NCBI GenBank assembly: GCA_951799405.1
Contig: OX637344.1
Span: forward strand, 17,236,001 to 17,300,000
Origin: Agapetus fuscipes
Lineage: Eukaryota; Arthropoda; Insecta; Trichoptera; Glossosomatidae
Reading direction: 5' to 3'
DNA length: 64,000 nt
Positions 44,629-55,649 of the stretch are shown here, piece by piece. A program made the translations under genes and the position numbers. Each line of letters starts with the position of its first letter. Within the stretch, counting starts at the first letter, position 1. A model generated the notes under the pieces. The model had not been told where the DNA came from and did no database searches. It saw only the letters and a list, made by a program, of their open reading frames with translations.

Positions 44629-45150
44629 AACTTAACTTATAGCTTGGTAAACGACTGACCACCCATGCTGTAGAAAATGGTTCACTTTGCCAATGTCACT
44701 TCTGTTTCAGGGAAGGACGGCAAGAGTTTCAGGGTGTATGTTCATTTGAGATTTGGGTTTTTATATTGTAAGTCTTTTAAGCGTTGTTTAAGCGCAAACT
44801 TATAGGTGTCTGCTTGTGAAAATGCATATAATATGAGAGTCGTATAAATGCAAACGCCGTCAACTCCTTACGCGATGATTTTGAGAAAAATAAACTTGTG
44901 TTTTGAACGCAATTTGGAACCAGTTGGAGATGACGGCGTTTGCACGAAATCATACTTTTTCAATTAAAATTACGAAGGATTTTAAGTGAGATTTTCATAA
45001 CATTACACACAGCAAATGATTTGTTACACTACGCAGAATCAAATTCTATAATTATCTCAAAAATCATAAAATTTGGAGATGACGGCGTTTGCAGTTATAC
45101 GACTCATGAATCCTTAATGTTGCATATCTTTGCAACTTAGATAAGATTAG
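44629..45150 (+). repeat. R repeat split by an inverted-end MITE
   Basis: R from ACTTAACTTATAGC is cut at 44837 and resumes ATGAATCCTTAATGTTGC at 45106. A short inverted R piece (to 45172) follows, about 90 bp before exon 3. Confidence 0.8.
44837..45105. mobile_element. MITE with GAGTCGTATAAATGC ends nested in R
   Basis: 31-bp inverted ends with two mismatches (CAAACGCCGTCA shared) and a flanking ATGA on both sides (44833-44836, 45106-45109). A third inner copy of TTGGAGATGACGGCGTTTGC lies near 44920. Confidence 0.88.
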
Positions 45151-45261
45151 GTGGTCAGCGTCATATCAACTTAAAATTAATTTTATTATTTAATTTCTTT
45201 TGATGGTTTATTTGTAAGTATTGGTGTTACATTTTCCTGACCTTGTTGTGTTTCCTTGCAG

Positions 45262-45374
45262 ACGATGGCTACATGAAGCTCGCCCTGGAGACCATGGAGG
45301 AGCTGGACTGGTGTCTGGACCAGCTGGAGACCATCCAGACACATCGCTCCGTCTCAGACATGGCGTCGCTTAAG
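45262..45374 (+). CDS. dnc: PDE4/dunce exon, start of UCR2
   Basis: With the G from the previous exon it encodes [28 protein letters not shown] and [10 protein letters not shown], the N-terminal half of upstream conserved region 2. In PDE4, UCR2 folds over the catalytic pocket and, with UCR1, sets basal activity, inhibitor response and dimerisation. Match to dunce and vertebrate PDE4 is nearly residue for residue over [11 protein letters not shown]. Acceptor TTTCCTTGCAG, donor AAG|GTCAGA at 45374/45375, phase 0 at the end. The next exon of the family begins FKRMLN; it is not in the window. Confidence 0.97.
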
Positions 45375-45499
45375 GTCAGACCAATCATCTATCTAATCTA
45401 TCTGTCTGAACATGGTGTAATTCAAAATCATCTAGCCTTTCAATTCCTTTACTTATGGGCTATGGCTAGCATTGCTTGTTTGTGTTCTGAGACACCTTG

Positions 45500-45755
45500 T
45501 CTTGTTTTACACTGGAGAGAGTGTTAGCCTCACGGGAGGGCCTTCTGCCACTTGCATCTATATAACTTTTGCATGCGAGTCCTGTGACACATCCCCGGAT
45601 GGGATGGATATACCTACAGGGCGTGGGTCAGAGGAGGGAGAACGTGTCTACGTGAACATGCATTATGCCTCCAAGTGTCCTGTCGAGGATTCTTTCAGAC
45701 GACCACTTCGTTCTGCCTCCACTGCTGCCAACAAGGTTATGTGATATGTGTCAAA
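45500..45755 (+). repeat. unclassified repeat D
   Basis: CACGGGAGGGCCTTCTGCCA, ATATAACTTTTGCAT and GACACAT are shared with the insert at 54368. It is GC-richer than the intron around it. No intact frame. Confidence 0.5.
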
Positions 45756-47033
45756 CATTGCATTAATTTGGGTAATAGTAAATTAATGATATTGAATTTG
45801 GACCTGTTGCACCAGACTCCAATCAGACAAAAATCAAAACTAAATGTGATTTCTCCAAACAAATAAAAAAATTGGTTGCATATACGTAAATCAGCTCATG
45901 TACATCATCTTTCCTGTTCAAATTTTATCATATTACCCACTTCCGAGAAATATTTCACCAGAAAAAATAAATTAAAATATTTTTTATTATAGTCATAAAT
46001 GAAAGGTTGTTGCAAATAACGTGGAATTAAATATATCTAACAATTATGGTGAAAAATTAATCATAAAATTACTCGATTCTTGTCTAAAAAATCAAATCGA
46101 ATTTCTCGAGATCTATCTTGAAAGTAATCTTCACGTTTCCTTAAAGTTGGTCAAAATCTGTTGATGGGCAAATCAGAGATAACATCGATTTCTGTCGTTA
46201 CATTTTTATATTTTAAGATAAAACAACTAGCCAACTGTGAAATCAGAAATTGAATGGAGTCGGTATGGTATGGCACGAATGTTCAAAATTAGAATTTTTC
46301 TCTTCAGGCAAACGTCACACATCTAAATTTGTAACTTCGACCCTTAGCAACCTATATACAATTATTATTAGGTAAGTCTTGCCGAAGCAACCCAGCCGTG
46401 TGACGTTAAAACTTTGACGTTTTGAAATATACAGAACTCTTTATCTAAAGAATACTTAATCTTTCCTGAAATACTACTCTTTACGTTTTAACAATAAATA
46501 AATTAAAAACAACATCTCGTGACTTACTGATAATGAAGAAAATTTCTTTATTTTTGTTTCATAATTCATTTCCACAAATGAATAACAATTGCAAGATCAT
46601 TATTTAATTTAAGTTGCAATTTTGCTAAACAAGGTCATTTGACTAAAATCCGTGCGCTCGTGTTGAGAATTTATCGTGTGTGAACAGTGAATGCATTGAA
46701 GACAATGCTATCTGCACTTCATACTTGGTGATTTATGAGCTTTGTTATTTACACATACACCCGTCATTTAAAAAATATAAACTACTTTTTAATTTCGCTT
46801 CATACGTTTTTGATTTTTTAAAGGGCTATGTAACCTATTTATGAACACGTCGTACAAAACATAAGGCGTAATGAAGATTCTGCGCCATATGTGGATGCAC
46901 TTATGTAGAAATAATCTTCGATCACGAAGGACAACAACTTTTTTTGATAGTACACTTCGTTCATCTAGAATTTTGCTAAAAAATAAGTTATATATCTACA
47001 TAAAATAATAATTGAAAGTATACTTACATATAC
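45756..47033. other. AT-rich intron, nothing firm
   Basis: Near 46310-46420 GTCACAC and GTGTGAC are inverted around TTAGCAACC-like sequence, perhaps an old MITE. The rest shows no repeat or coding signal. Confidence 0.35.
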
Positions 47034-47215
47034 AGGGAAGGTCGGCAAGAGTTGCAGGGCTTATGTTCATTCGAGATTGGGTTTTTTATATTGTAGGTCC
47101 ACATGCGGCATGTGTAAGCGCGAAATTATGCATGTCTGCTTGTGGGAATGCATTTAATATGAATCTCAAATGATACATATCTTGCAGCTTAGATTTAGAT
47201 TAGATTTAGATACTT
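47034..47215 (+). repeat. R repeat, 5'-truncated
   Basis: CAGGGAAGGTCGGC to CAGCTTAGATTTAGATTAG. Confidence 0.82.
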
Positions 47216-47235
47216 ATATTAATTAAGTATACATA

Positions 47236-47388
47236 TAAACTCCCAGTTCAAGTGAAGTGGTTGGCGTGAGGTCGGCCCCCTTGACCGTAAAAATAAATTG
47301 ATACCGAATCGCCACGTGCAGCCCCTTCGAGGACAACGCAGGCAAGAAGTTACACTATATGTGTAGCTTAGTTGCATTTGCGTTTATC
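47236..47388 (+). mobile_element. SINE-A 3' half
   Basis: CAAGTGAAGTGGTTGGCGTG to GTGTAGCTTAGTTGC; no head. Confidence 0.8.
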
Positions 47389-47540
47389 AACCATAAAATC
47401 TTGTTTCATCAGGAGAGTGAAGGTATTAAATTTGTTGTTGTATCGTATAGCCTTATCGTATCTTGGTTATAACTTCAGACTAAATAAGAGGAAAAGCTGG
47501 CAGGAGTGTTTACTGTAATCTAAGCCACAAGTATTAAAAA

Positions 47541-48172
47541 CAATCACTTATGATATCTGTGGACTAGAATAATTTTAATGAAAATAGACATTATATAATA
47601 TATCGCACGCTTAATAATAAAGAGCAATAACTCAAAACTTGGGGAAATCAAGATTTTGTATTAAAACGCAATAACAATGCGAGAAGAATAGGTAGAATGC
47701 GACAGCCGTTCAATTTGGACGAATATGACCGAGATAAACATCGGACGCCTTTTTCATTCCGTAGGTTGTCTGAACTTCAAAGGAGATTTTCCAACATTCT
47801 TAATTTTTTGAGTTATTGCTCTTTATTATTAAGCGTGCGACTTACGAAAATGATCTTTAGTAAGAAAGAGAACAAAGAACTTCACAGTTGCATTTCATGT
47901 GTCCAAAAAAACTCGGGTGAATGTAAAAATGTTTATAGAAACTTGATACTATTACAAATAATAATGGCTGCCAGTTGACAGATAACACGCGCTCTCAATA
48001 TTGTGATCGCTAAAATTGATGAATTTGTAAAACAGCACTATTTTAAGACATTATGTGTTATAATTGTGTGTCGAAACACAAAATGCGTTTGACAGGACTG
48101 AGACAAATGTGGACAAAAGTATGTATCAATGCAGTAATTTAGTTTTTCTCTCCTCTATGTTTTAACTCATAG
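47541..48172. mobile_element. P-like element copy E, host of a T-MITE
   Basis: CAATCACTTATGATATCTG to CTCTATGTTTTAACTCATAG; flanks ATTAAAAA and ATAAAACA agree at 6 of 8. The T-MITE sits at 47603-47840. Confidence 0.8.
47603..47840. mobile_element. T-MITE nested in P-like element
   Basis: TCGCACGCTTAATAATAAAG to AAGCGTGCGA. Confidence 0.88.
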
Positions 48173-48179
48173 ATAAAAC

Positions 48180-48765
48180 ATTTCTTAACTCAACCACAGT
48201 CTTTTACCAAAGAATTATATTATATTCCTAATCTAAAACGCTTCCCAGAGAAGCTGTTCACGTTTCCGCGCATTTCTCGGTAAACTCTATGGTTGTGTAG
48301 AGACGTCAAGTTTCCTACTCTGCACACAGTTTTGTTTATTTCGCCCGGCAATGTTGGCAATGCCTCTAAAATGGCGGAAAGCCTGTTTCATTATTTGCTC
48401 CGCCAACTCTCAACTTAATGGAATTGAAATTTCATTGTGACGATGATTGTGGATCAACAGAATGTAATTCGTTTAGTTGGCAGCGTGGATATAATGAATT
48501 ATTGTCGACGTTTATGTTCAAATAAAACGATAACTGGAAGAGATGATTCTACATGGTATGAGTCCTATATCGTTTGGAAAGAAAGGATGCTAGAAACTTG
48601 ATCTTTTTAACAAAACATATTTTTTTTCGGATAATATCAGGGGTGGCAGTCTTGACCTTACCGTAACTCTTTGAATATAGGACGAAAGAAAACACGGCGG
48701 TTCCTGAACAGCTGAGTGTTGTTTTATATAAAACGGAACAGCTGTTGATAAATCGCCATGTTTTT
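48180..48765. other. no recognised gene or repeat
   Basis: Mixed sequence without a coding signature. Confidence 0.3.
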
Positions 48766-48990
48766 AATAGGTTGGGGAAAAAGTTTTTTTGCATTTTATA
48801 TGAAAATTCAGGTCATTTTTTTTCAAAGTAATTTACATTTAATTACAGTACATATATGCCATTTTATCCGTAACAGGGCGACCAGAGCGAGGTGCATCTT
48901 TGACATCAAAATTCCCGGATTAAAAACGCTTAAACCAACTTTGTGCTACTCTTGCTGGCACTGCGTTAGATCCATAAACGTCAAAAAAAA
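48766..48990 (-). pseudogene. mariner transposase remnant with terminal repeat
   Basis: The minus strand reads VPARVAQSWFKRF, stop, SGNFDVKDAPRSGRPVTDK. This is the helix-turn-helix end and linker of a mariner transposase; the TAA replaces a CAA. The TAGGTTGGGGAAAAAGTTTT at 48769 is a mariner-type terminal repeat, only ~80 bp beyond, so the catalytic DDD part was deleted. It is dead. The other end was not located. Confidence 0.85.
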
Positions 48991-48999
48991 ATTGCATTT

Positions 49000-49507
49000 T
49001 TCCCTTTTTTGTTATAAAATTAAAAAATGTATTTAATTTCTTCATTTGATTCGCTCATTTTAACAGAAAGAAAAATAAATAAAAATTATCAGGAAACAAA
49101 ATTTTCTCAATTCGATTCATTCTTTAAAATGTCCCCTTTTTATAGAAATAGTTCAGACAAAGTTATTTTATTACAAGTTTATACATACTACATGCAAAAA
49201 GATTTATTCCTCGACCTAATATTATCATTACACCGAAGTAACATCGTCGAAAGCGGTCGAGATAGGTAAAACTTAAGTGAAGAAAAAAGATGTATATTTT
49301 CCAAGGTTTGTGAATAAATTCATTTTTTATATTAATTTAAAAAAAAAACTATGTGCCGTACTAAAAATTATTTTTAATCAATATTAAAAAAACATGTTTC
49401 ATTTTGATTTTATTTATTTACTGAAATTAGGAGTTTGTTGTTAAACTTTATTAGGTTATGTTTGTGCTGATGATTAAGGCTTGTTCACACGCAGTTAGTG
49501 CCCGTCG
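49000..49507. other. AT-rich, possible rest of the mariner copy
   Basis: No transposase motif or terminal repeat was found here. Confidence 0.25.
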
Positions 49508-49959
49508 ACTGGACCCATTGATTTATGATATCTGTGGACTAGAAATTATTTTAACGAAAAGATACATTATCTTTCTGTTTCAACCTACTTACGAAAATGG
49601 TATTAAGTAAGAAAGAGAACAAAGAACTTCACAGTTACATTGCCATGTGTACAAAAAAACTCGGGGAAATGTAAAAATGTTTCTAGAAAGGTGGCAGCGT
49701 TTCCGCGTGCGTACTATGTCCTGACCAATCCGAACATAGTACGCATGCGGTATGTGATGGATTAAATTGATGAATTTTAAAGGAAAATGCATTATTTTAA
49801 GACATTATGGCATGTGTTATAATTATAATAGGGTGTCAAAACAAAAAATGTTTAGAGCAAGAAAACATAAAATTTGACAAGTAAAAACATGTTTTGTATG
49901 ACTACACAACTGCAACATTTGACAGGATTGAGACAAAAGTGGTGGATAGTATCTATAAA

Positions 49960-50362
49960 AAAACGCAACTAACCTACACATATAGCGTAACTTCCTGCCG
50001 TGTTGTTCGCGAAGGGGTCGCATGAGGCGAGTTGGACCTATTTACTTTTACAGGTAAGGGGGCCGGCCTTACGCCAACCACTTCAATTGAAGCGGGGGTT
50101 TCCCAGCTCCCGAGAGGGCTGGTACTCACTTCTTATGAAGGCTGAGTAAACCTTGCCGGTATTTTATTTTGGTATTTGAAATGGTGGCAGCTCTGCAGAG
50201 GCTTTGGCCTGCAGCCCTAGCGGAATGATGACAGAGTTACAGTTACAGCTACAGAAATAAACAACGAAACGGGAAATCATTTCTAACACCCTCGATGGGA
50301 TTCGAACCCGAGCTTGCGGCATGGAATGCAAGAACGCTACCAACTGAGCTATCGACCGGACC
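49960..50362 (-). mobile_element. SINE-A, itself split by a LINE-N fragment
   Basis: Full-length minus-strand SINE-A, interrupted at 50182-50262. Confidence 0.9.
50182..50262 (+). repeat. LINE-N 3' end inside SINE-A
   Basis: GGCAGCTCTGCAGAGGCTTT to AGAGTTACAGTTACAG. Third nesting level here. Confidence 0.75.
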
Positions 50363-50369
50363 GGATTAA

Positions 50370-50662
50370 AAAAAAAATGGCTGATTTAATTTGGTGAACG
50401 CTGTTTTTGTGTGTATCACACCTCATGAGCCCTCTGCGAGCTTGGTCGTCGCTGTTGAAAGCGCCAATTCTCAAGCAAGACCCAGTTGCTGTAAGGCTGG
50501 ACGGACCTTTTGGTCTTTGGTAAAAGTTTATGAATTTTTCAACCCAGCGAAGAGCAAATTTTAGTACATAAATGGTAATTTTGTTGTGCCCCGCCGGGAT
50601 TTGAACCCACAACCTTCCATTTACGAATCCGAAGTGCTACCACTGGACTACGGACCGGTCAT
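50370..50662 (-). mobile_element. SINE-B in the same P-like host
   Basis: Minus strand, (A)n-GGCTGATTTAATTTGGTG tail, head at GGACTACGGACCGGTC. Confidence 0.9.
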
Positions 50663-51004
50663 AACGGATCAGAATGCAGTTAGTTAGTTTCTAGTCCTCT
50701 AGTCCTTATTACTCAATGCCTGGGCCCGTGTCGGCTGGTTGTTGTCTTTGTTGAGTCGGCGCGCTAACAATGTTAGTCGCTGCCTGTCTCACCTGGAGGT
50801 CAGTGGGAAGGAAGATCCTCTCAGGTTGCCGCTCAGGGAACTAATTAACTAATTGTTGATACTGTAGATAAAAGATGGCGGGAAAAGTACGAGCCATAAC
50901 AAACACGCGCGGGATAAAGACGAAATGTTTTTTTATTTTTAATATTTTACGATATCCAAAATCCCAATAAACGGAGAGCTGGTATGAAGAAGGTATTGAC
51001 TAAA

Positions 51005-51440
51005 GTTAACAACGATACCATGTTGAAAGCACTGCACCGGTTCTCATGGGATCACCGAAGTACAGCAACATTGGGCGCGGATGCTACCTGGATGGGTGAC
51101 CGCTAGGTACACCGCGTGTTGTAGGCATTTTTTGAACCGGTCCGTAGTCCAGTAGCAACACTTCGGACTCGTAAATGGAAGGTTGGGGATTCGAATCCCG
51201 GCGGAGTACAAAATATACCAATTATATATATGCTCTTTGCTGGTTTCAATAATGCATAAAAACCTTTACCAAAGACCAGTCACTGAAAGGTCCATCTAAC
51301 CTTTCAACAACTGGGTCTTGCTTGAGAAATGGCACTTTGTAGCGACGACCAAGCTCGTACACCTCTGCGGCACTACAACAAGTGTCATATACCCCTAGAG
51401 TCTCTAGAATCTAGGGAGTCATCCGCAAAGGATTTCTTAA
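51005..51440 (+). mobile_element. composite 5S rRNA + tRNA SINE
   Basis: 5S head 51006-51125 (ACCATGTTGAAAGCAC, TACCTGGATGGGTGACCGC), SINE-B from about 51134, ending GGGAGTCATCCGCAAAGG. Confidence 0.92.
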
Positions 51441-51448
51441 AAAGAAAA

Positions 51449-51560
51449 ACATGCGGCATCTGCAAGCGCAAACTTGTACATGTCTGTTTGTGAGAATTTA
51501 TATAATCTGAATCCCCAATGTTACATATCTTTGCAACTTAGATTAGAGATTAGATTAGAT
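51449..51560 (+). repeat. R repeat, 3' part only
   Basis: ACATGCGGCATC to TTTGCAACTTAGATTAGAG. Confidence 0.8.
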
Positions 51561-52376
51561 CAACTCACGTGCCGACCTCATTTGAAGTTTGCTTCTTTTA
51601 ATTTGTATTGAATAATAATTTATCCCGAACTATGTGGTGTTTGCTAGTAGGTGTTGTACTTTAGGGCACTTTGCCCGTCTGTACTGAGTTTCACTTTAAT
51701 TATAACCAAACACTCTCAGCATATTTACGCGGGAAACTAACAAGCTTTTCAGCGCTGATTTTTACACCAAATAGACTTTCTCTTCTACCATCAACAAGTT
51801 AAAGCACGAGTGTAAAACTTCACGTTCTCTCTCTGTAGCAAGCATTTTGAAAGAAAATATGGGAAAACCTAAACACGGTATTGGATCGCTGTTTTAGTTT
51901 CCACAAATTTTTACAAATCCTATAATAATATAATTAATAAATTGATACCCTCTCTTCAATATCAAAATGAGGAAGACTTGGTTTAATGATTTTTTTCTTT
52001 ATTTTTCTCTTTTTACAACTTGTTACAGACAGAATCGGTCTTCGGGCCAACAGGCCGACAAACCTTGTGACGACGAAATCGCTTTTTATAACAATTAAAC
52101 ACAAAAAAAACCAACAGTAAATCCGGCTCGGCCGGTGTGTTGCCGAACGCCGGCCAATCAGCGTGCAGGGTTAAGTTTTGTCAAGGAGTTCGGCGGATGG
52201 CGAAATTCAGGGCCTGCACAAAAAAGGTGTGCCGTATCAATATAACAAAAACAAAATATATAACTTAAGAATTGCCACCACAAAAAAAAAAAATAACACA
52301 TTTTTAGCGTTTTTTTTGTGTGTGCTGATTTGGGAAATACTTTTTTCTTTTTAATATCAGAACTATGCATTGCTTA
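51561..52376. other. intron sequence; end shared with 27.5 kb
   Basis: 52217-52376 resembles the reverse of 27500-27660 (AACTTAAGAATTGCCACCAC). No gene recognised. Confidence 0.4.
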
Positions 52377-52547
52377 GCGCCGTTACTTAACATTTTTTTA
52401 TAATGTCAATAGTTTTTGGGTAAATATGGAAAAACTGAAACTACTTAATGAATTAAATTTTAATTAAATCAAAGAACACAGTTTTTCCATATTTACTCAA
52501 AAATATTGACATTATAAAAAAAATGTTAAGTAACGGCGCTAAACAAT
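52377..52547. mobile_element. fold-back element, ~60-bp arms
   Basis: TAGCGCCGTTACTTAAC at the left is exactly mirrored at the right, and pairing runs through GGGTAAATATGGAAAAACTG with few changes. One arm plus flank (52440-52570) is also found at 27400-27530. Confidence 0.85.
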
Positions 52548-52893
52548 GTATAGTTCTGTAATTAAAAAGAAGATACTCTATGCATGACCACAGGCAGACA
52601 CATCATTCCTTGTATTATTACTTGTTAATCAAGATTTACTATCGTGAATATAATATGTTTTTCTTAATACTACAACTTGATAACATGGTCTGATGCTTTT
52701 ATCTTTCGGAAATTTATTTTTGGATATTTGATCGTTTATTTAATGATAGCTCAATAAAAAATTAATGAAATACGTACGTACCTTATTTTTAATACTAAAA
52801 ACTGCATCATAATCTTTTTTTGGTATCTTTCACGCAAAAGTCATAACTCGTTGATAAGCTAACAATATAACTACCTACTTAAATTGTGTTAAA

Positions 52894-53129
52894 TGTGGCT
52901 GACCACCAATTCTGTAGAAAATGGTTCACTTTGCCAATCTCACCTCTGTTTCAGGGAAGGTCGGCAAGAGTTACAGGGTGCATGTTCATTTGAGATTTGG
53001 GTTTTATGTTGTCGGTTCACCTGCGGCATGTACATTATACAAGCGCGAGCTTATACGTGTTTGCTTGTGAAAATGCATGTAATGTGAATCCCCAATGTTA
53101 CATAGCTTTGCTACTCAGATTAGATTAGA
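52894..53129 (+). repeat. R repeat
   Basis: GTGGCTGACCACC to CTCAGATTAGATTAG. Confidence 0.82.
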
Positions 53130-53194
53130 AATCTTTTATTAGCCAATGGCATTTTTAACTCTAAAGTCAAATCTATTATCAAGACAGCCAATGG

Positions 53195-53405
53195 AAACCT
53201 ATTTTTGTGTGAACCACACATCAAGAACTCTCTGCTAGCGTGGCCATCGCTATAGATAGCAAAAATACGAGCAAATGCCAGTTTCTAACAAGCTAAATAG
53301 TATTTTGTTTTGCTCAGCGAGGAATCGTACCTCGTATTTTTGTTTATGAGTCTGTAGTGTTAACCATTAGATAAACTACAGAGTACAGACTTTTTTACTC
53401 GCTTG
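53195..53405 (-). mobile_element. SINE-B, old diverged copy
   Basis: GTGTGAACCACACATCAAGA and GTTAACCATTAGATAAACTA keep the layout; the B box is changed (GAATCGTACC). Confidence 0.55.
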
Positions 53406-53419
53406 ACCATGCATCTATA

Positions 53420-53690
53420 ATAATCTAAGTTGCTAAGATATACTGGCATTTAAGGCTTTGCGCCTTTGTGGTGATGTACATAGATCACAAAAAGGCGCAT
53501 ATAAATCTTGTTTATTATTCTTGTTATTACATTTAATTCACTTCTACAAGTATACACGTGCATGTTCACGCTTACACATGCTGCATGTGTAACTTCAAAA
53601 TTAAACCAACTTCTCATGAACATAAGCCTTGCGACTCCTACCGCCTTTCGTTGAAACCGGGGTTGTATTTACAAAAGCCGCCACAGCTAC
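53420..53690 (-). repeat. R repeat, diverged
   Basis: TAATCTAAGTTGCTAAGATA, then a short insert with GGCTTTGCGCC..GGCGCAT, then TACACGTGC and GCATGTGTAA. Confidence 0.6.
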
Positions 53691-54150
53691 ATACCTACCT
53701 TCTCCACGTTGTTTGAACTCATTTTTCTTGTACATTATTCTCTATCTATCCTTATGGAAATATGTAAAAAAAAATTAACCTTCAAAGGAAAGTATAAAAG
53801 CTCTTGCTTATATTTTAATCAACTTCTTTCTCACACTCTATCTTCTCCTATCCTTTTACTTTAAAATATAAGTGAAATACGCTCGGTGCTTTTTTTTCTT
53901 TTTTTTAAATTTACGTTAGTTTTTTTGTTCATTTATTTGATGGCGTTAAGGATGTACCAACTGTAGGTTTCTCGGCTCTATGGTTTCTATGGGTCTTTCT
54001 TTTTTATGACGAGAGAGAATGAGTTTTCCTGTTGGAGAGATTGCCAGCCTGGGAAATACTTCCTCCTCCCACACCTTGCGAATAAACCAATCTGAAGAAT
54101 CTACTTCTCACCTTGGAGCTACTCTATGCAGGTAATTTTATACCTGTCGA
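53691..54150. other. no recognised gene or repeat
   Basis: T-rich sequence. Confidence 0.3.
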
Positions 54151-54186
54151 TTGTGGCGAGTGGAACCTATTTATTTTTACGGGTAA

Positions 54187-54592
54187 GACTTATAGGTTGG
54201 TATGCAGCTGACCGCCTATGCTGTAGAAAATGGTTCACTTTGCCAATGTCATCCCTGTTTCAGGGAAGGTCGGCAAGAGTTGCAGGGTATATGTTTATTT
54301 GAAATTTGTGTTTTTATAAATTGTAAGTACACAGGCGGCATGTTTTAGCGCGAACTTATACGTGTCTTCTTATTGTGTCGTGCCGTTGCTTTTACTTCAC
54401 GGGAAGGCCTTTCGCCACTTGAGAAAATATATAGCTTTGCATTAGCGTCCATGTGCTGTGGGTCCTTCTGACACATACATACAGGACGGGTACGAGGAGG
54501 GTTTGAGCATACTGTGTCTGCTTGTGAAAATGCATATAATTTGAGTCCTTTAATGTTACATAATATCTTTGCAACTTAGATTAGATAAGATT
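54187..54592 (+). repeat. R repeat inside SINE-A, itself split
   Basis: ACTTATAGGTTGG to AACTTAGATTAGATAAGATT; interrupted at 54368-54513. Confidence 0.85.
54368..54513. mobile_element. repeat D insert with GTGTCT duplication
   Basis: 146 bp with TTCACGGGAAGGCCTTTCGC, bordered by GTGTCT at 54362-54367 and 54514-54519. Related to 45500. Confidence 0.75.
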
Positions 54593-54837
54593 AAGGGGGC
54601 CGGCCTTGCGCCAACCAATTTAGTTGAAGTGGGGGTTTCCCAGCTCCCGAGGGGGCTGGTACTAATTTATTGTGAAGGCTGAGTTAACCTTACCGGTATT
54701 TTATTTTGAGGTTTGAAATAAACACCGAAACTGGAAATCATTTCTGACACCCTCGGTGTGATTTGAACCCGAGCTCACGGCATGGTAGGAAAGTACTCTA
54801 CCAACTGAGCTTTTATCAGCTCATTATTTAAAATACT

Positions 54838-55080
54838 GTGCTCTGTGTAACTTTGTCGCCATTCCGCTATGGGTGGCCAGAGCCTCTGCAGAGCTGTCTG
54901 CATGTTTTCCCTATCCTGACATACATCTTTCAATTCATTCATATCCATCACCTTTTTCATGCATTTTCTTCTTTTACGCTCACTTTGTATATCCCATTCT
55001 TTCACAATCTCCTCAATCTGATCACTCCATTCTTTTCTCGGTCGTCCCTTTACTCTTTTTCCTTTCCTACTTTCTTTGCA
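54838..55080 (-). pseudogene. LINE-N C-terminal remnant
   Basis: Minus-strand frame: KEWDIQSERKRRKCMKKV, MDMNELKDVCQDRE, LQRLWPPIAEWRQ. Upstream GRPRKEWSDQ is visible. RT absent. Confidence 0.75.
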
Positions 55081-55649
55081 TATATACTTTGTCAGTCTTT
55101 GTACCTACATAATATATGTACTTTGTCAGTCAATAGTTGTTTTTTTATTTACCACCTTCCTCATAACGTGTAATTTTTTTATTACAATTTAATGTATATA
55201 ATATAATTATTGCACGCATTTTTTTCTCTTGAATATTTTTCCTCCACGTGTAACAAGTATTTATAATTAAGTGTACACATTATAACGATCCACCCTATGC
55301 TCTTATGTACGAATATGTATGAGTATATATACAGATGCTGCGCACATCAAAGCGAGCTGAAGACTGAGCGGGGAGCGCGTTGCTATTTTTATTTATACCC
55401 CGCGCGATATGTCAAATGTCGGCGCCTGACGCACGGGGGAAATTAAGCCCCCCGCGATACGAAAGAAAGAGAGATACGTGCTAGAGAAGGAAGCAAAGCA
55501 AAGTTCAAACGGATTTTTCATCTTATAAGAATAAATATGTATATTTGTTTAAATAATGTATTATTTTTTCTTTTATGAATGAAAACATTAACCTGCAATT
55601 TCATTTAGTTAAGAAACGTACTATTATCAAACCAAAAGACACTATTAGT
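55081..55649. other. intron; GC-rich patch at 55370-55460
   Basis: The patch (GGGGAGCGCG, CCCCGCGCGATATG, GGCGCCTGACGCACGGGGG) contrasts with its AT-rich setting. No gene or tRNA recognised. Confidence 0.35.

Larger units (their letters stand above)
31309..45261 (+). other. dnc: dnc intron between linker and UCR2 exons
   Basis: About 14 kb from GTGAGA to CCTTGCAG, with CCTGAC as a possible branch point about 20 bp from the end. It is filled with SINEs, R copies, MITEs and a minisatellite; no other gene is seen. Confidence 0.85.
49516..50718. mobile_element. P-like element copy F, host of SINE-B and SINE-A
   Basis: CATTGATTTATGATATCTG to TATTACTCAATG. Flanks ACTGGACC and CCTGGGCC agree at 6 of 8. 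Insert of about 710 bp at 49953-50665. Confidence 0.85.
54155..54818 (-). mobile_element. SINE-A, split by an R copy
   Basis: 3' piece 54155-54186 and body plus head 54593-54818; GTAAG/TTAAG at the joint. Confidence 0.85.

Noticed and set aside
23664..51125. Functional 5S rRNA genes
   Set aside because: The 5S-like parts are altered, one is truncated, and all run into SINE-B without a T-run terminator.
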